Origin: Undibacterium sp. YM2
GTDB taxonomy: Bacteria; Pseudomonadota; Gammaproteobacteria; Burkholderiales; Burkholderiaceae_D
Direction of reading: 5' to 3'
Assembly: GCF_009937975.1 (NCBI RefSeq)
Contig: NZ_AP018441.1
Span: 4,650,001 to 4,714,000, forward strand
DNA: 64,000 nt
The number at the start of each line of letters is the position of its first letter. The first letter of the stretch is position 1. Below are positions 1 to 8,300 of the stretch, in pieces. Under the pieces are notes generated by a model, which was given only the letters and a program-made list of their open reading frames with translations, was not told the DNA's origin and did not search any database. A program made the translations under genes and the position numbers.

Positions 1-348
1 TACAGGCAGGCACAAAAAGCCCCCCAGCATGATCCCCGCCCGCACCCGCGGGCTGGCTACCACAGTTTGCCTGCGTAGCAGGATAAGGCGGGTAATAGCG
101 CCCGCAACCAAAGCCGTGCTCACCAAAGCGACACTGCACATAAGGATGGCGGTCCCAAATGACGAAGCATTATTGTCCGGGTTACTCACCTCCCTGAATG
201 CGAAGATGGTGAATGCGATAATGGGTAAGCCAAGAACAAAGCCTGCAATGGACAGTGCACGGCGGCTGGGCATGAATGCCATGATGCAGAAGGGTAAAGC
301 GTAGAAGGGCAAGAATACAGAAAATAAAAAGCTCATGAGAAATGTCAT
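1..348 (-). CDS. Multi-pass membrane protein, partial (runs off left edge)
   Basis: An open frame on the minus strand starts at ATG 348 and continues without a stop to base 1 (116 codons visible). The translation is strongly hydrophobic, with three clear membrane segments at about residues 1-26, 35-55 and 65-90 and a fourth beginning near 105, separated by short Arg-rich loops typical of a polytopic inner-membrane protein. No catalytic motif is visible and I do not recognise the family. The Shine-Dalgarno site is weak, so a start a few codons downstream is possible. Other open frames over this stretch, on either strand, lack this transmembrane pattern and are probably shadows. Confidence 0.6.
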   Translation of the reverse strand, partial: MTFLMSFLFSVFLPFYALPFCIMAFMPSRRALSIAGFVLGLPIIAFTIFAFREVSNPDNNASSFGTAILMCSVALVSTALVAGAITRLILLRRQTVVASPRVRAGIMLGGFLCLPV

Positions 349-846
349 ACCTGAATTCAGCAAAGATGATGGCCCACGGGATCAAGCCTTATGCAAGCCC
401 GCGCCGCCATTGAATACACAGCATGTCATGTCGAGGTGAAGGGAGTGTGTGGTGGGTGTGAAGAATGGAACAATTCTTGATGGACGCTAGTCTGAGAACA
501 CACTTCCGCTATACAGCAACCGTAGCGTCAAGCATGGCCGTCACGTAGGGCGCATTGCAATGCGCCGCATGGGTTGCTCACATGCGGTGCAGGTATTTCC
601 CTCCAGTAGGGTGCGCCATGCGCACCGGGGTTTTGGCTTGCTCACTAATTGCCACTAGCTCAGGACGGTGCGCACGGCACACCCTACAAAATTAATTGAC
701 GTTTGGCGTGTAGGTACGATTAGCGCAAGCGTAATCGTACGCATGAGGTGCCGCATACCGGTGAATATCTGCACGGCATGCAACATCCCCATGCGGCGCA
801 TTGCAATGCGCCCTACGCTTATCCTGTTACCACTATTGCTGTGATT
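349..846. repeat. Intergenic stretch packed with dispersed palindromes
   Basis: No gene is seen. The stretch holds four repeat copies seen again throughout the window: family A (core GCGCATTGCAATGCGC) at about 545-566 and 794-816, family B (GTAGGGTGCGCC arms facing GGCGCACCCTAC-type arms) at 606-687, and family C (GTAGGTACGATTAGCG with an inverted right arm) at 710-745. Each could fold as a hairpin in RNA or single-stranded DNA. Confidence 0.7.
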
Positions 847-1773
847 TTACGGACTGCGCCACTGCGCCGCGCCTGCCACATCCGCCACGTCCTCCAGCGG
901 GAAGCGTAATGACGAGCGTAGTAGCTGGCTCATCGGCAGTTGCAGTTTGATGTTATGTGGAGGGATGGCTTGCATGAACCATTTGTCGTACATGCGGTAG
1001 ATGTCTCCATCGAGCATGAGGCGGCTGAGTTCCTGATTCAGCAGGTGTTTGAAGGCGGTATCGTTTTTGCGGAAGATGATGGCGTAGGGTTCTGTCGATA
1101 GCGAATCGCCGACTACCTGAAAATCTGCCGGATGTGCAGCGGCAGCGCGCAGGCCGTAGAGCAGCACATCATCCATCGCAAAGGCAGCGGCCTTGCCCTG
1201 TGCGACCATGGCAAAACCTTCTGCATGATCTTTGCTCTCGATCAGGTTCAAATTCAATGAGCGCACCTGGCCACGGTCTGCCAGAGTTTGCGCATTGGTC
1301 GTGCCCCTGGTGGTGACCACGGTCTTGCCGCGCAGGTCACCCCAGTTGCGTATGCCAGAATCACTGCGCACCAGCATCTTTGCACCGGCGATAAAATAGG
1401 CGATGCTGAAATCAACCTGCTTACGCCTTTCTGCGGTATTGGTGCTGGAGCCACATTCAAGATCAGCCTGGCCATCTGCTATCATCTGCAAGCGGTTGGC
1501 CGGGGTTACGGCAAGGTATTTGACTTGTAATGCGGGCAGCTTGAGTTCTCGTTTAATGGCATCGACGACTTTGAGGCAGATGTCCAGTGCATAACCAACC
1601 GGGCGCTGTTGCGCATCGAGATAAGAAAACGGAATCGACGATTCACGGTGCGCAATGATGATGGTCTTGCGTTCACGGATATTGGCGAAGGTATCGGTAG
1701 CCATAGCAGAGAATGGCAACAGCAGCAGGATAACAAATTGCAGCATTACAAACTGAAAGACGAGCTTGACCAT
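847..1773 (-). CDS. Amino-acid ABC transporter substrate-binding protein (GltI-like)
   Basis: This 308-residue protein has a hydrophobic signal peptide (about residues 1-25, ending in Ser-Ala-Met-Ala) followed by a bacterial solute-binding family 3 fold. Visible family features are the early PFSYLD segment, the ADLECGSSTNTAERRKQVDFS stretch that in GltI-type proteins contacts the ligand, and the GKTV-TTRGTTN hinge region. Such proteins deliver polar amino acids, often glutamate/aspartate, to an inner-membrane permease. No permease or ATPase gene lies beside it, so it is an orphan binding protein. It follows the Asp/Glu racemase gene on the same strand with a 43-bp gap, suggesting a two-gene operon and an acidic or D-amino-acid ligand (inference). 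Confidence 0.8.
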   Translation of the reverse strand: MVKLVFQFVMLQFVILLLLPFSAMATDTFANIRERKTIIIAHRESSIPFSYLDAQQRPVGYALDICLKVVDAIKRELKLPALQVKYLAVTPANRLQMIADGQADLECGSSTNTAERRKQVDFSIAYFIAGAKMLVRSDSGIRNWGDLRGKTVVTTRGTTNAQTLADRGQVRSLNLNLIESKDHAEGFAMVAQGKAAAFAMDDVLLYGLRAAAAHPADFQVVGDSLSTEPYAIIFRKNDTAFKHLLNQELSRLMLDGDIYRMYDKWFMQAIPPHNIKLQLPMSQLLRSSLRFPLEDVADVAGAAQWRSP

Positions 1774-1816
1774 GAGATACCTTCCTCAAATTTACTTCAA
1801 ATAAATACTTGCGGCT

Positions 1817-3292
1817 TTAGTGAAGTTGCGCTGCCTCTGCCCGCTTGACACAGGCTTGCGCCAAAATGGTGGTGGGATCAAGCAAAGCCACCGACTTGCC
1901 AGCAATGACAAACGCCGGGTCTTGCTGCAAGACCAGCGGCAACTCTGTGCAACCTAGAATGACGACCGCCGCCCCCTGCTCCACCAGATGTGTCAGCGCA
2001 TCGAGCAAATCCTGCCGGGCGACACCACCGGTATGGCCCGCCTTGATGCCCAGCGGGCCGTAGATGGCGTTCATGACCTTGTCCTGATGTACCGCATCTG
2101 GCGTGATGAGCTCAAAACCCTGCCCAACGGCGGCATCATGATAAACGCGGCTGGTAATCGTGCCGGACGTCGCCAGCAGGCCGACTTTGGCAGGCGAAGT
2201 GAAATGCGCACGGATGTAGCTGACCGTTTCTTCCAGCATGTTGACGATGGGGATGGAGAGATGCGCCTGTATGCGCTTGACGTAGGCATGCGCGGTGTTG
2301 CAGGGGATGGCAATCAGCGCCGCCTCGTTTTCTTCCAGGCGCTTGCAGGCAGAATACAGGGCGATGGTGGGGTCTTCGCCATCGGCAATCAGGTTGGCGG
2401 TGCGGTCGGGGATCTGGGGATTATGTTCGACCATGATCTTGATATGGTCCTGGTCACGCGCGGCGTGGGTGTTGTGGATGATCTTGTCCATGAAATCGAC
2501 CGTGGCTGCTGGCCCCACGCCACCGACCACACCTATCTTGAAGCTGCGCGGCTGCGGCGCCTGCTCATTGCGCAGCGCATATTCGACATATACCTGGTTG
2601 GTATCAACGATGGGTATGCCACGGCTGCGCAGCAAGTCTGCCACGATGGCGACATCAGTAGCACCCGAGATAATCACGTCGGCACCGCGTGCCAGCAAAT
2701 GCACGCAGGCCTCATGCAGGCGATTGACAGCATCGCCCTGCAGATTGCCTGCCTTGATGCCCTGCTCGCCATAGATGGCAGCCATGACGCAACCGTCCTG
2801 CACGGCATCGTCAGGATACACGACCGCAATGCCTGAACCGGCAAAGTATTGGTCAAACAGTTTCTTGTTTTTGACATAGGTCGATGCCAGTACGCCTACC
2901 TTGCAACCGGTGGAGAACTCTTGCTGCAAGTGGGCCAGCAAGGCATCCATGATATTGACGATGGGTGTCGAGAGCTCGCTTTGCAACTCCCGGATGAAAG
3001 TATGACTGATAAAACAAGGCAGCAGCACGCGCTCTACCCGGCTTTTTTCAAAGCGCCTGATCATGTCGAAAATGTATAGTTTGCGCGCATTCAGGTTGGG
3101 GTTTTCACCGCCTGAATTTTCATTGCCTTCAAACGGGTGTTGTTCAAAGAACAGTTCATAGCGTTCAGAAATACTGTCACGCGCCAGTGCACGGGCGAGC
3201 TTGAAATACACATCCACCCCTGCCAGCGTGCCCAGGCCGCCGATAATGCCGAGCCGGGTTTTGTGTGCTTCTGGTTTGATGGTCATGTTCAT
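1817..3292 (-). CDS. Two-domain aspartate/glutamate racemase family protein
   Basis: The frame is open upstream to 3640, but family homology begins at the methionine at 3292 (491 residues). It holds two tandem Asp/Glu racemase domains, about residues 12-240 and 250-480; the usual protein has one domain of about 230 residues. The C-terminal domain has both expected catalytic cysteines, PCNTAH (Cys331) and GCTE (Cys448). The N-terminal domain keeps one candidate, LLPCF (Cys93), but has GATD at 210-213 where the second cysteine should be. The C-terminal half is therefore probably the active racemase of an acidic amino acid, and the N-terminal half a degenerate or regulatory domain. A GltI-like binding protein gene follows and a LysR gene is divergent. 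Confidence 0.82.
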   Translation of the reverse strand: MNMTIKPEAHKTRLGIIGGLGTLAGVDVYFKLARALARDSISERYELFFEQHPFEGNENSGGENPNLNARKLYIFDMIRRFEKSRVERVLLPCFISHTFIRELQSELSTPIVNIMDALLAHLQQEFSTGCKVGVLASTYVKNKKLFDQYFAGSGIAVVYPDDAVQDGCVMAAIYGEQGIKAGNLQGDAVNRLHEACVHLLARGADVIISGATDVAIVADLLRSRGIPIVDTNQVYVEYALRNEQAPQPRSFKIGVVGGVGPAATVDFMDKIIHNTHAARDQDHIKIMVEHNPQIPDRTANLIADGEDPTIALYSACKRLEENEAALIAIPCNTAHAYVKRIQAHLSIPIVNMLEETVSYIRAHFTSPAKVGLLATSGTITSRVYHDAAVGQGFELITPDAVHQDKVMNAIYGPLGIKAGHTGGVARQDLLDALTHLVEQGAAVVILGCTELPLVLQQDPAFVIAGKSVALLDPTTILAQACVKRAEAAQLH

Positions 3293-3439
3293 GGCAGGTC
3301 GATTTTCTTTTTTGGGTGTACCAATAAAGATACCGGATAGCCAGAAAATGTTTATGCAAAATCGGTCTAGTTCTATGCCGATACTACATAGATGGTTTTT
3401 TGCACCGCGCGCGGAGCTACAATGGCAGTCATCAAGGTG

Positions 3440-3478
3440 CTGGGGACGCATTGGGCACACATTGGGGACGCATTGAGG
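3440..3478. promoter_or_regulatory. Direct repeats before the LysR start (candidate operator)
   Basis: In the short divergent gap between the racemase and LysR genes the sequence GGGGACGCATTG occurs twice in direct orientation, with a related GGGCACACATTG between them. The last copy ends just before the LysR start codon. Position between divergent genes suggests a regulator site; this is inference. Confidence 0.3.
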
Positions 3479-3485
3479 ATGATAC

Positions 3486-4391
3486 ATGGACATCAAATGG
3501 CTGGAAGATTTTTTGAGCCTGGCGCAGACACGCAATTTCTCTCGTGCGGCAGACGACAGGCATGTGACCCAGTCCGCCCTGAGCCGCCGCATCCGCAGTC
3601 TGGAAGCCTGGGTAGGTGCCGACCTGGTAGATCGCAGCACCTACCCGCTGGTGCTGACGCCTGCTGGCAAGATATTCAGCGCCTCGGCAGAAGAAGCCAT
3701 GCGCCTCTTGAACGATACGCGGGCACAACTGCGTGTGCGCGGGCCGGATGAAAACCTGCTGCGCATCTCTGCTGGCCACACGCTGTCGCTGAACTTCTTC
3801 CCCATGTGGCTCAAGAGTGTGCGCTCACAGGTCGGTGAAATCCACGCCAGCATCCTGCCAGCCAATGTGCATGATTCTGTACTCTCCCTCGTCGAAGGTA
3901 ATTGTGATTTGCTATTGTCCTACTACCATGCCGACCTGCCAGTGGAGCTTGATGCGCTGCGTTATGAATATGTGAGCCTGGGCACCGAGATTGTCTTGCC
4001 AGTATCCGTACCCAGCCGCAAGGGCACGGCCCTGTACAGCCTGCCCGGCAGCAAGGCCAAACCCATCCCCCGCCTCAACAACATCAAGGCATCCTTCTTT
4101 GGCCGCGTGGTAGAACGCGTCCTGGCCCGCTCAGACCAACCCTGCTATTTTGTGAATGCCTACGAGAGCGACATGGCCGAACTATTAAAACGCATGGCCC
4201 TCGAAGGCCACGGCCTGGCCTGGCTACCCCACAGCAGCGTCATCAACGAACTCGCCGAAGGCAAACTCGTGCGTGCAGGTGGAGAGCAATGGGCTATGGA
4301 AATGGACATACGCCTGTACCGGGCGGTGGATAACAAGAATCCGGTGTTGTTGAAGTTGTGGGGGGCTTTGGGTGGGCGTCAGGAGGAGTGA
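3486..4391 (+). CDS. LysR-type transcriptional regulator
   Basis: A 301-residue LysR family regulator. The N-terminal winged helix-turn-helix is clear (residues 1-60: WLEDFLSLA, FSRAADDRHVTQSALSRRI, SLEAWVGADLVDR), followed by the linker helix and a periplasmic-binding-protein-like effector domain from about residue 90. It is divergent from the racemase/GltI-like pair, the usual arrangement for a LysR protein that controls its neighbours, so an amino-acid ligand is plausible. The 3' end lies about 36 bp from an inserted IS110 element, which does not disturb the coding region. Confidence 0.88.
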   Translation: MDIKWLEDFLSLAQTRNFSRAADDRHVTQSALSRRIRSLEAWVGADLVDRSTYPLVLTPAGKIFSASAEEAMRLLNDTRAQLRVRGPDENLLRISAGHTLSLNFFPMWLKSVRSQVGEIHASILPANVHDSVLSLVEGNCDLLLSYYHADLPVELDALRYEYVSLGTEIVLPVSVPSRKGTALYSLPGSKAKPIPRLNNIKASFFGRVVERVLARSDQPCYFVNAYESDMAELLKRMALEGHGLAWLPHSSVINELAEGKLVRAGGEQWAMEMDIRLYRAVDNKNPVLLKLWGALGGRQEE

Positions 4392-4443
4392 CAGGTATTG
4401 CGGACCATGTTCTTGTAGGTGCGATTAGATTCTATGGTTCCCG

Positions 4444-5394
4444 TCAAGTTTTTATCGAGATGAGATCAGAATTAAAATCAACGCCGTTCTTGATCAAGCT
4501 AAAAGCAATCCGCAGTATTTTACGTGCGATGATCATAATGGTGGCCGTTGATGGCCAGCCAAGCTGACGGTAATGTTGGTACACAGGTGCCCATACCTTT
4601 GATTTTGCTGCCGCCATACCAGCGTTAAATAGCAAGCGGCGCCCTTCAGCAGGGCCTCGCTTGGACAACCTCCTGCGTCCACGCTTTTGGCCAGAGTCAC
4701 ACGGACGTGGGTCCATACCGACAAATGCAACGACAGCATCACTGTTTGTGAAGCGAACGCGGTCAAACAGATTGGCCAGCCAGGAACTCGTTAATAGTCC
4801 GACTCCTGCAATGGATTGCAAGCGGCAGACTTGTTCATCACGCTTGGGAATATCCTTATTCAATCTGGCAATGTCCTGATCGATTTGCTTGAGTAATTCT
4901 GTGAAGCTGTCTAAAAGCCTGGCTGACTTCACTTTCAGTGATGGTGCTCCATCACAGGTCAGACGCAAAGCCGTCTTTAGAGAAACAATTTTAGCCCGGC
5001 GTTTAAGCAGTTCATCCATCGTGCGTTGCTCCGGCGTAGCTGGTTCATAGCGACGCAGTTCCTTGATTTCATGGGCCAGATAACGTGCAATGAGCATGGC
5101 ATCGACGTTGTCAGTCTTGGCTCGCGCCCCAACCCCTTTCGCATAATGACGGGTATCTTTAGGATTGAGCACATAAACATGCAGGCCCATCTGGAAAGCC
5201 AGGTCGGCCAGCATCTGGTGATAGGTGCCAGTTGCTTCCATCGCAATAGACGAGCCAGGTGGCAGTTGTTTCAGGAATTTCTTTAAAGCAGCTAATTCAT
5301 TAGGAACAGCACGCACTGGGAAACTGCTTTCAGAGCAGGCGATAACGACCTCAGATTTCGCCACATCAACACCTATGCATAACGGGGATTGCAT
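4444..5394 (-). CDS. IS110 family transposase (DEDD plus serine recombinase)
   Basis: The 316-residue protein starts at ATG 5394, which has a strong AAGGAGG site upstream; the frame is open further upstream but without a better start. The N-terminal RuvC-like DEDD domain shows GVDVAK (Asp10), AMEATGTYH (Glu53) and KTDNVDA (Asp95, Asp98). The C-terminal Tnp domain contains SIAGVGLLTSSWLA and PCDSGQKRG, whose Ser234 is the expected catalytic serine of this family. Full length and intact, so probably active. Known IS110 enzymes act with an element-encoded bridge RNA that specifies both donor and target; the 5' noncoding segment here has the matching features. Confidence 0.93.
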   Translation of the reverse strand: MQSPLCIGVDVAKSEVVIACSESSFPVRAVPNELAALKKFLKQLPPGSSIAMEATGTYHQMLADLAFQMGLHVYVLNPKDTRHYAKGVGARAKTDNVDAMLIARYLAHEIKELRRYEPATPEQRTMDELLKRRAKIVSLKTALRLTCDGAPSLKVKSARLLDSFTELLKQIDQDIARLNKDIPKRDEQVCRLQSIAGVGLLTSSWLANLFDRVRFTNSDAVVAFVGMDPRPCDSGQKRGRRRLSKRGPAEGRRLLFNAGMAAAKSKVWAPVYQHYRQLGWPSTATIMIIARKILRIAFSLIKNGVDFNSDLISIKT

Positions 5395-5439
5395 GATTGC
5401 CTCCTTATCGTTAAAGTGAGAATGTTGGGGTGGCCACTT

Positions 5440-5625
5440 CTTCACGTTAGCTTGCACATATCGGCGGTATTGGTTGGCAGGCCTATTGACCGCTGGATTC
5501 CTCATCGACGTTGAAGAGGTGGGGTGGGAGAGTTCTAATCGGGTCTGTCAGCGAAAACTGCAGATGCGCAGCGTTGTCCCTCCACCCCGACGCTTTCTAG
5601 TTTCCCAGAAATCGTCACTTATAAC
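5440..5625 (-). ncRNA. Candidate IS110 bridge RNA
   Basis: The noncoding segment upstream of the transposase, read on the minus strand, contains ACGCTGCGC (5566-5574), identical to the left half of the target up to the first core base, and CGATTAG (5535-5541), the reverse complement of the core plus right half (CTAATCG). Between them a hairpin forms: TCTG and CAG pair with CAGA and CTG around a TTTTCG loop, with one bulged base. This is the layout known for the target-binding loop of IS621-type bridge RNAs. A weaker second loop further 3' has GGAATCC (5495-5501) and GTGCAAG (5451-5457), matching the element's own joined ends with a few G-U pairs, with a GCGGT/ACCGC stem between. The exact ends are a guess. 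Confidence 0.7.
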
Positions 5626-5633
5626 CATACAAG

Positions 5634-5876
5634 CGCAGCGTAATCGTACCCATGCGCGCCGTAACCACTTGATGAGATTGAAAGTCACCACGGCAGTTAC
5701 CCAATATTTTTAGCCCAGAACGATTCACCGTCGAGAGCAATATTTTGCGAAGATCAGATTTTTTGAGTCTATGATTATTTTGGTGCACATCATGCGTACG
5801 ATTACGCTGCGCTATTCATATCTACGTACTATCACCTATCATCGTTTATCATCTATTCGCCACGGTCAATTTATCC
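5634..5876. repeat. Right half of split family C palindrome plus a second copy
   Basis: The stretch starts with the right arm of the palindrome split by the IS110 element (to about 5653). A further family C copy in opposite orientation is at 5791-5825, slightly decayed in its right arm. No gene is seen before the start at 5877. Confidence 0.7.
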
Positions 5877-6335
5877 ATGTTTTCATTTTTCAAGAAGAAA
5901 AAAATACCCCTAAAACATGATCTTGAACAGGTCATCTATGATGTAGCTGAGTACCAGACGGATGAAGGCTTTCATCTTCTGTACCAATTGATGGAAAAAC
6001 GCAGCGTGTTTGTTCCTGCCGATCCTGCCAGCTTGCCAAAGGCAGCTACCCCCGGAGAAAAATACGTAACCACAGCGGCGGATAGAGTTCTCTTGCGGTA
6101 CGTCACCCTACCCAATAACCAGCTTGCTGTCCCTGGGTACACGCGCAAAGACATGCCCAACCTGGCCAATGGCTATGTAGAGATGGAGTGGCTGGAATTA
6201 TTACAAATGGCACTCAAGCTTGATGCATCTTTTTACGGCGTCTTGATACAGGGACAAAAATCCTGGGTTGCATTTGACCGTGAACGCATACAGTACATCT
6301 TGAAACTGAGCGGCATGCAATTCAATTCACCTTAG
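5877..6335 (+). CDS. SseB-like N-terminal domain protein
   Basis: A 152-residue soluble protein starting at ATG 5877 with a lysine-rich N-terminus (FSFFKKKKIP). The pattern of a short helical start, a segment on Val/Phe-Val-Pro-Ala-Asp, then a central strand region with Arg-Val-Leu-Leu-Arg-Tyr resembles SseB-type domains, found in small proteins linked to enhanced serine sensitivity or type III secretion chaperoning. The match is by eye and moderate. It is convergent with, and overlaps by 4 bp, a small membrane protein gene on the other strand. Function unknown. Confidence 0.5.
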   Translation: MFSFFKKKKIPLKHDLEQVIYDVAEYQTDEGFHLLYQLMEKRSVFVPADPASLPKAATPGEKYVTTAADRVLLRYVTLPNNQLAVPGYTRKDMPNLANGYVEMEWLELLQMALKLDASFYGVLIQGQKSWVAFDRERIQYILKLSGMQFNSP

Positions 6336-6631
6336 CGCCCTCCCCACATCATAAGGGCAGCCCCCACAATCACCAATGCCCAGCTCATCAATTCGGTTTT
6401 TCTCATTGATGAGACATGCTCTTTCACCTCCTCTGGTTCGCGCTCAAAAACCAAAGTTAATTTCCTGATTGAGCTTCTCCAGAAAAGATATTCGAAAGTG
6501 CCATGGCGATACAGTCGGTCTGCGTACTGCACGGAAGCATGCATGATATCCGGCTGGTAACGTCGTGCCCGCAACTCAGTTATCCATCCGCAAATCACAC
6601 CCACTATAAATAAGGTAAATCCATATGGCAT
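6332..6631 (-). CDS. Small membrane protein of unknown function
   Basis: 99 residues with a membrane segment at each end (about residues 4-20 and 80-96) and a charged middle section rich in Arg/Glu (RARRYQPD, VFEREPEEVKEHV). The hairpin-like topology would put the middle on one side of the membrane. It overlaps the 3' end of the convergent SseB-like gene by 4 bp. Not recognised. Confidence 0.5.
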   Translation of the reverse strand: MPYGFTLFIVGVICGWITELRARRYQPDIMHASVQYADRLYRHGTFEYLFWRSSIRKLTLVFEREPEEVKEHVSSMRKTELMSWALVIVGAALMMWGGR

Positions 6632-6985
6632 GTTAGTCTGCTTTCTCTGTCATTTTTTCTGCACTCGCGCTCATCTTGCATGGCATTGCAGACATTATAA
6701 ACCCGTCCACTTTTTACTGGAGGCTACCTGCGAATAAGGGGGCGGTAGTTACACACCTGCGTCCCCGTCGGCACAGTTCCGGGAGCAATCGCAAGGCGCA
6801 AGCCAGTACGTGACGATTAGGGTCAATCTTCATCCACTTTAACGCACCTTATTCCAAACAATGTAATAAGTGTAACTAAGTTAAATTTTTATTAATATAT
6901 TTGATGCTAATGTTATATTTTTATTGCAATCTGGAAAGTCTTATTTTGTCAATCATGCCAATTTATCACTCGAAAAGGAAATGCA
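6632..6985. other. Intergenic region, AT-rich near its right end
   Basis: No gene or recognised RNA is seen. The last 140 bp are AT-rich and probably hold the promoter of the secreted-protein gene at 6986, which has an AAAGGAAA ribosome site directly upstream. Confidence 0.4.
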
Positions 6986-7915
6986 ATGACTTCAACAGCA
7001 CATCAACTCAACACGGGTTCTGAAGCGAAGTTCAAGAAAAAAGACCGCAAGCGCTACTTTGCCCCGGCTCTGCTGGCACTTTGTGCCAACCTGTTTTTGC
7101 TGCCCCAGGCAAATGCAGATCAAACCATCTCGGCAATGGCGGGCCCCTGGCCTATCACGATCAGGACTTGTTCTTACGATGCCGGTGCCGTCTGTTCACT
7201 GACATGGAGAGGTAAGGAATTCATCAACGACTATGATCATGGACGGCAATTACAATCCGCCTCATCATTTGATAATTTAGGGGAAAGTTTCAACCCGACT
7301 GAAGCCGGTGCAGCGGTGCCGTATAACGGCATCAATCCAAGCGCGAGCAGCAGTATCCTGCAAGGAGAATGGGCAACCAGCAATGTGCTGGCGACACAGA
7401 CCAGGATGGCATTCTGGTACCCGGTAGGAGGGAACCAGGTTTCCAATCATATTCTCAACAAGCGGATCATCATTGGTCTGCCCAACATGCCGCATGTGAT
7501 TGAGTATCTGACTCAATTTACCATCCCGAGTAATGAAACACATTCTTTCGGCGTATTTGAGGCCCTGACAGGTTATATGCCGCCAGAGTTTTCCAGGTTC
7601 TATACATTCGATGTCAGGAACAATGCCGTCATGGAAGCCCCTCTGAGCGATGGACCTGGTGAGCAAAACCTGCCTATCATTTTTTCTACGCCAGACGGTG
7701 GATGGGCAATGGGTATTTATTCGCCAGAAGCGCCACAAGCCACATTCGCAGGCCTGGGCTATGGTCGCTTCAGATTTCCAGATACGGTGAAATGGAATAA
7801 TGTATTTCGCATCTACAATCCATCTGGCACCTATCACTTCAGGTCTTATGTCATTGTAGGGTCACTGGAAAACGTGAAAGTTTCAATGACACAGTTGTAT
7901 AACTACGTGCATTGA
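6986..7915 (+). CDS. Secreted protein of unknown function
   Basis: 309 residues with a long N-region and a hydrophobic segment at about 28-43 ending ANA-DQ, a probable signal peptide cut near residue 44. The mature part has two early cysteines (RTCSYDAGAVCSLTW) likely to form a disulfide, many aromatic residues and a beta-rich pattern. A good AAAGGAAATGCA ribosome site precedes ATG 6986. No enzyme motif or known domain is recognised. The gene stands alone with its own AT-rich upstream region. Its strong signal peptide and Trp/Tyr-rich C-terminus suggest an extracellular or periplasmic beta-sandwich protein (inference). Confidence 0.7.
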   Translation: MTSTAHQLNTGSEAKFKKKDRKRYFAPALLALCANLFLLPQANADQTISAMAGPWPITIRTCSYDAGAVCSLTWRGKEFINDYDHGRQLQSASSFDNLGESFNPTEAGAAVPYNGINPSASSSILQGEWATSNVLATQTRMAFWYPVGGNQVSNHILNKRIIIGLPNMPHVIEYLTQFTIPSNETHSFGVFEALTGYMPPEFSRFYTFDVRNNAVMEAPLSDGPGEQNLPIIFSTPDGGWAMGIYSPEAPQATFAGLGYGRFRFPDTVKWNNVFRIYNPSGTYHFRSYVIVGSLENVKVSMTQLYNYVH

Positions 7916-8300
7916 GATTTGCCGTAGATTCCCATTCGTCATAAGGTAGTGATGCAGGCATCCGCAGCGCTTCAACGAGCCGGGTGCCTGGCTACCAGAG
8001 ACAATCAGCCTCTTCGGGCCTGCCCGCATTTCAGGGTATAAATGGTACGCACGGTGCCCTGCTCTTGCGGCGTGAAAACCGTACTACCTTACACCTGAAA
8101 ATTATTTTCCACCGCCGCCATCCCCCTGCAGCAAACCCTGCCATTTCCCCACACATGCTGCCACCGCATCAAAGTATGCGTAATCAGAATAAGTAGGCCG
8201 TTTTAATTATCTACACTGCGTTGCGAAGTGTATTCATCCGTCTTTCATGGCCGGGCGCAATACACGCAAACCAAACCCACCCAACCACCAGGAGTTTATT
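7916..8300. other. Intergenic region upstream of aspA
   Basis: 385 bp without a convincing gene. Short open frames here are low quality. No riboswitch or repeat family is recognised. The right end supplies the AGGAG ribosome site used by aspA. Confidence 0.4.

Larger units (their letters stand above)
4427..5633 (-). mobile_element. IS110-family insertion sequence
   Basis: The element is about 1.2 kb. Its left boundary interrupts a family C palindrome after GTAGGTGCGATTAG (4415-4428) and the palindrome resumes at AGCGCAGCGTAATCGTAC (from 5632). Joining the flanks at the shared AG (4427-4428 and 5632-5633; CT on the transposase strand) restores an intact palindrome equivalent to the variant seen at 5791-5825. 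There are no terminal inverted repeats, and only the 2-nt core is shared at both ends, as known for IS110 elements, which use a DEDD transposase and a bridge RNA. The transposase occupies the left part and a 237-bp noncoding segment lies upstream of it. Confidence 0.85.

Noticed and set aside
3293..3640. N-terminal extension of the racemase to 3640
   Set aside because: The extra 116 residues are Arg/Cys-rich without homology and overlap the divergent LysR gene.
7984..8196. 70-residue open frame upstream of aspA
   Set aside because: No ribosome site, low-complexity composition, no domain.
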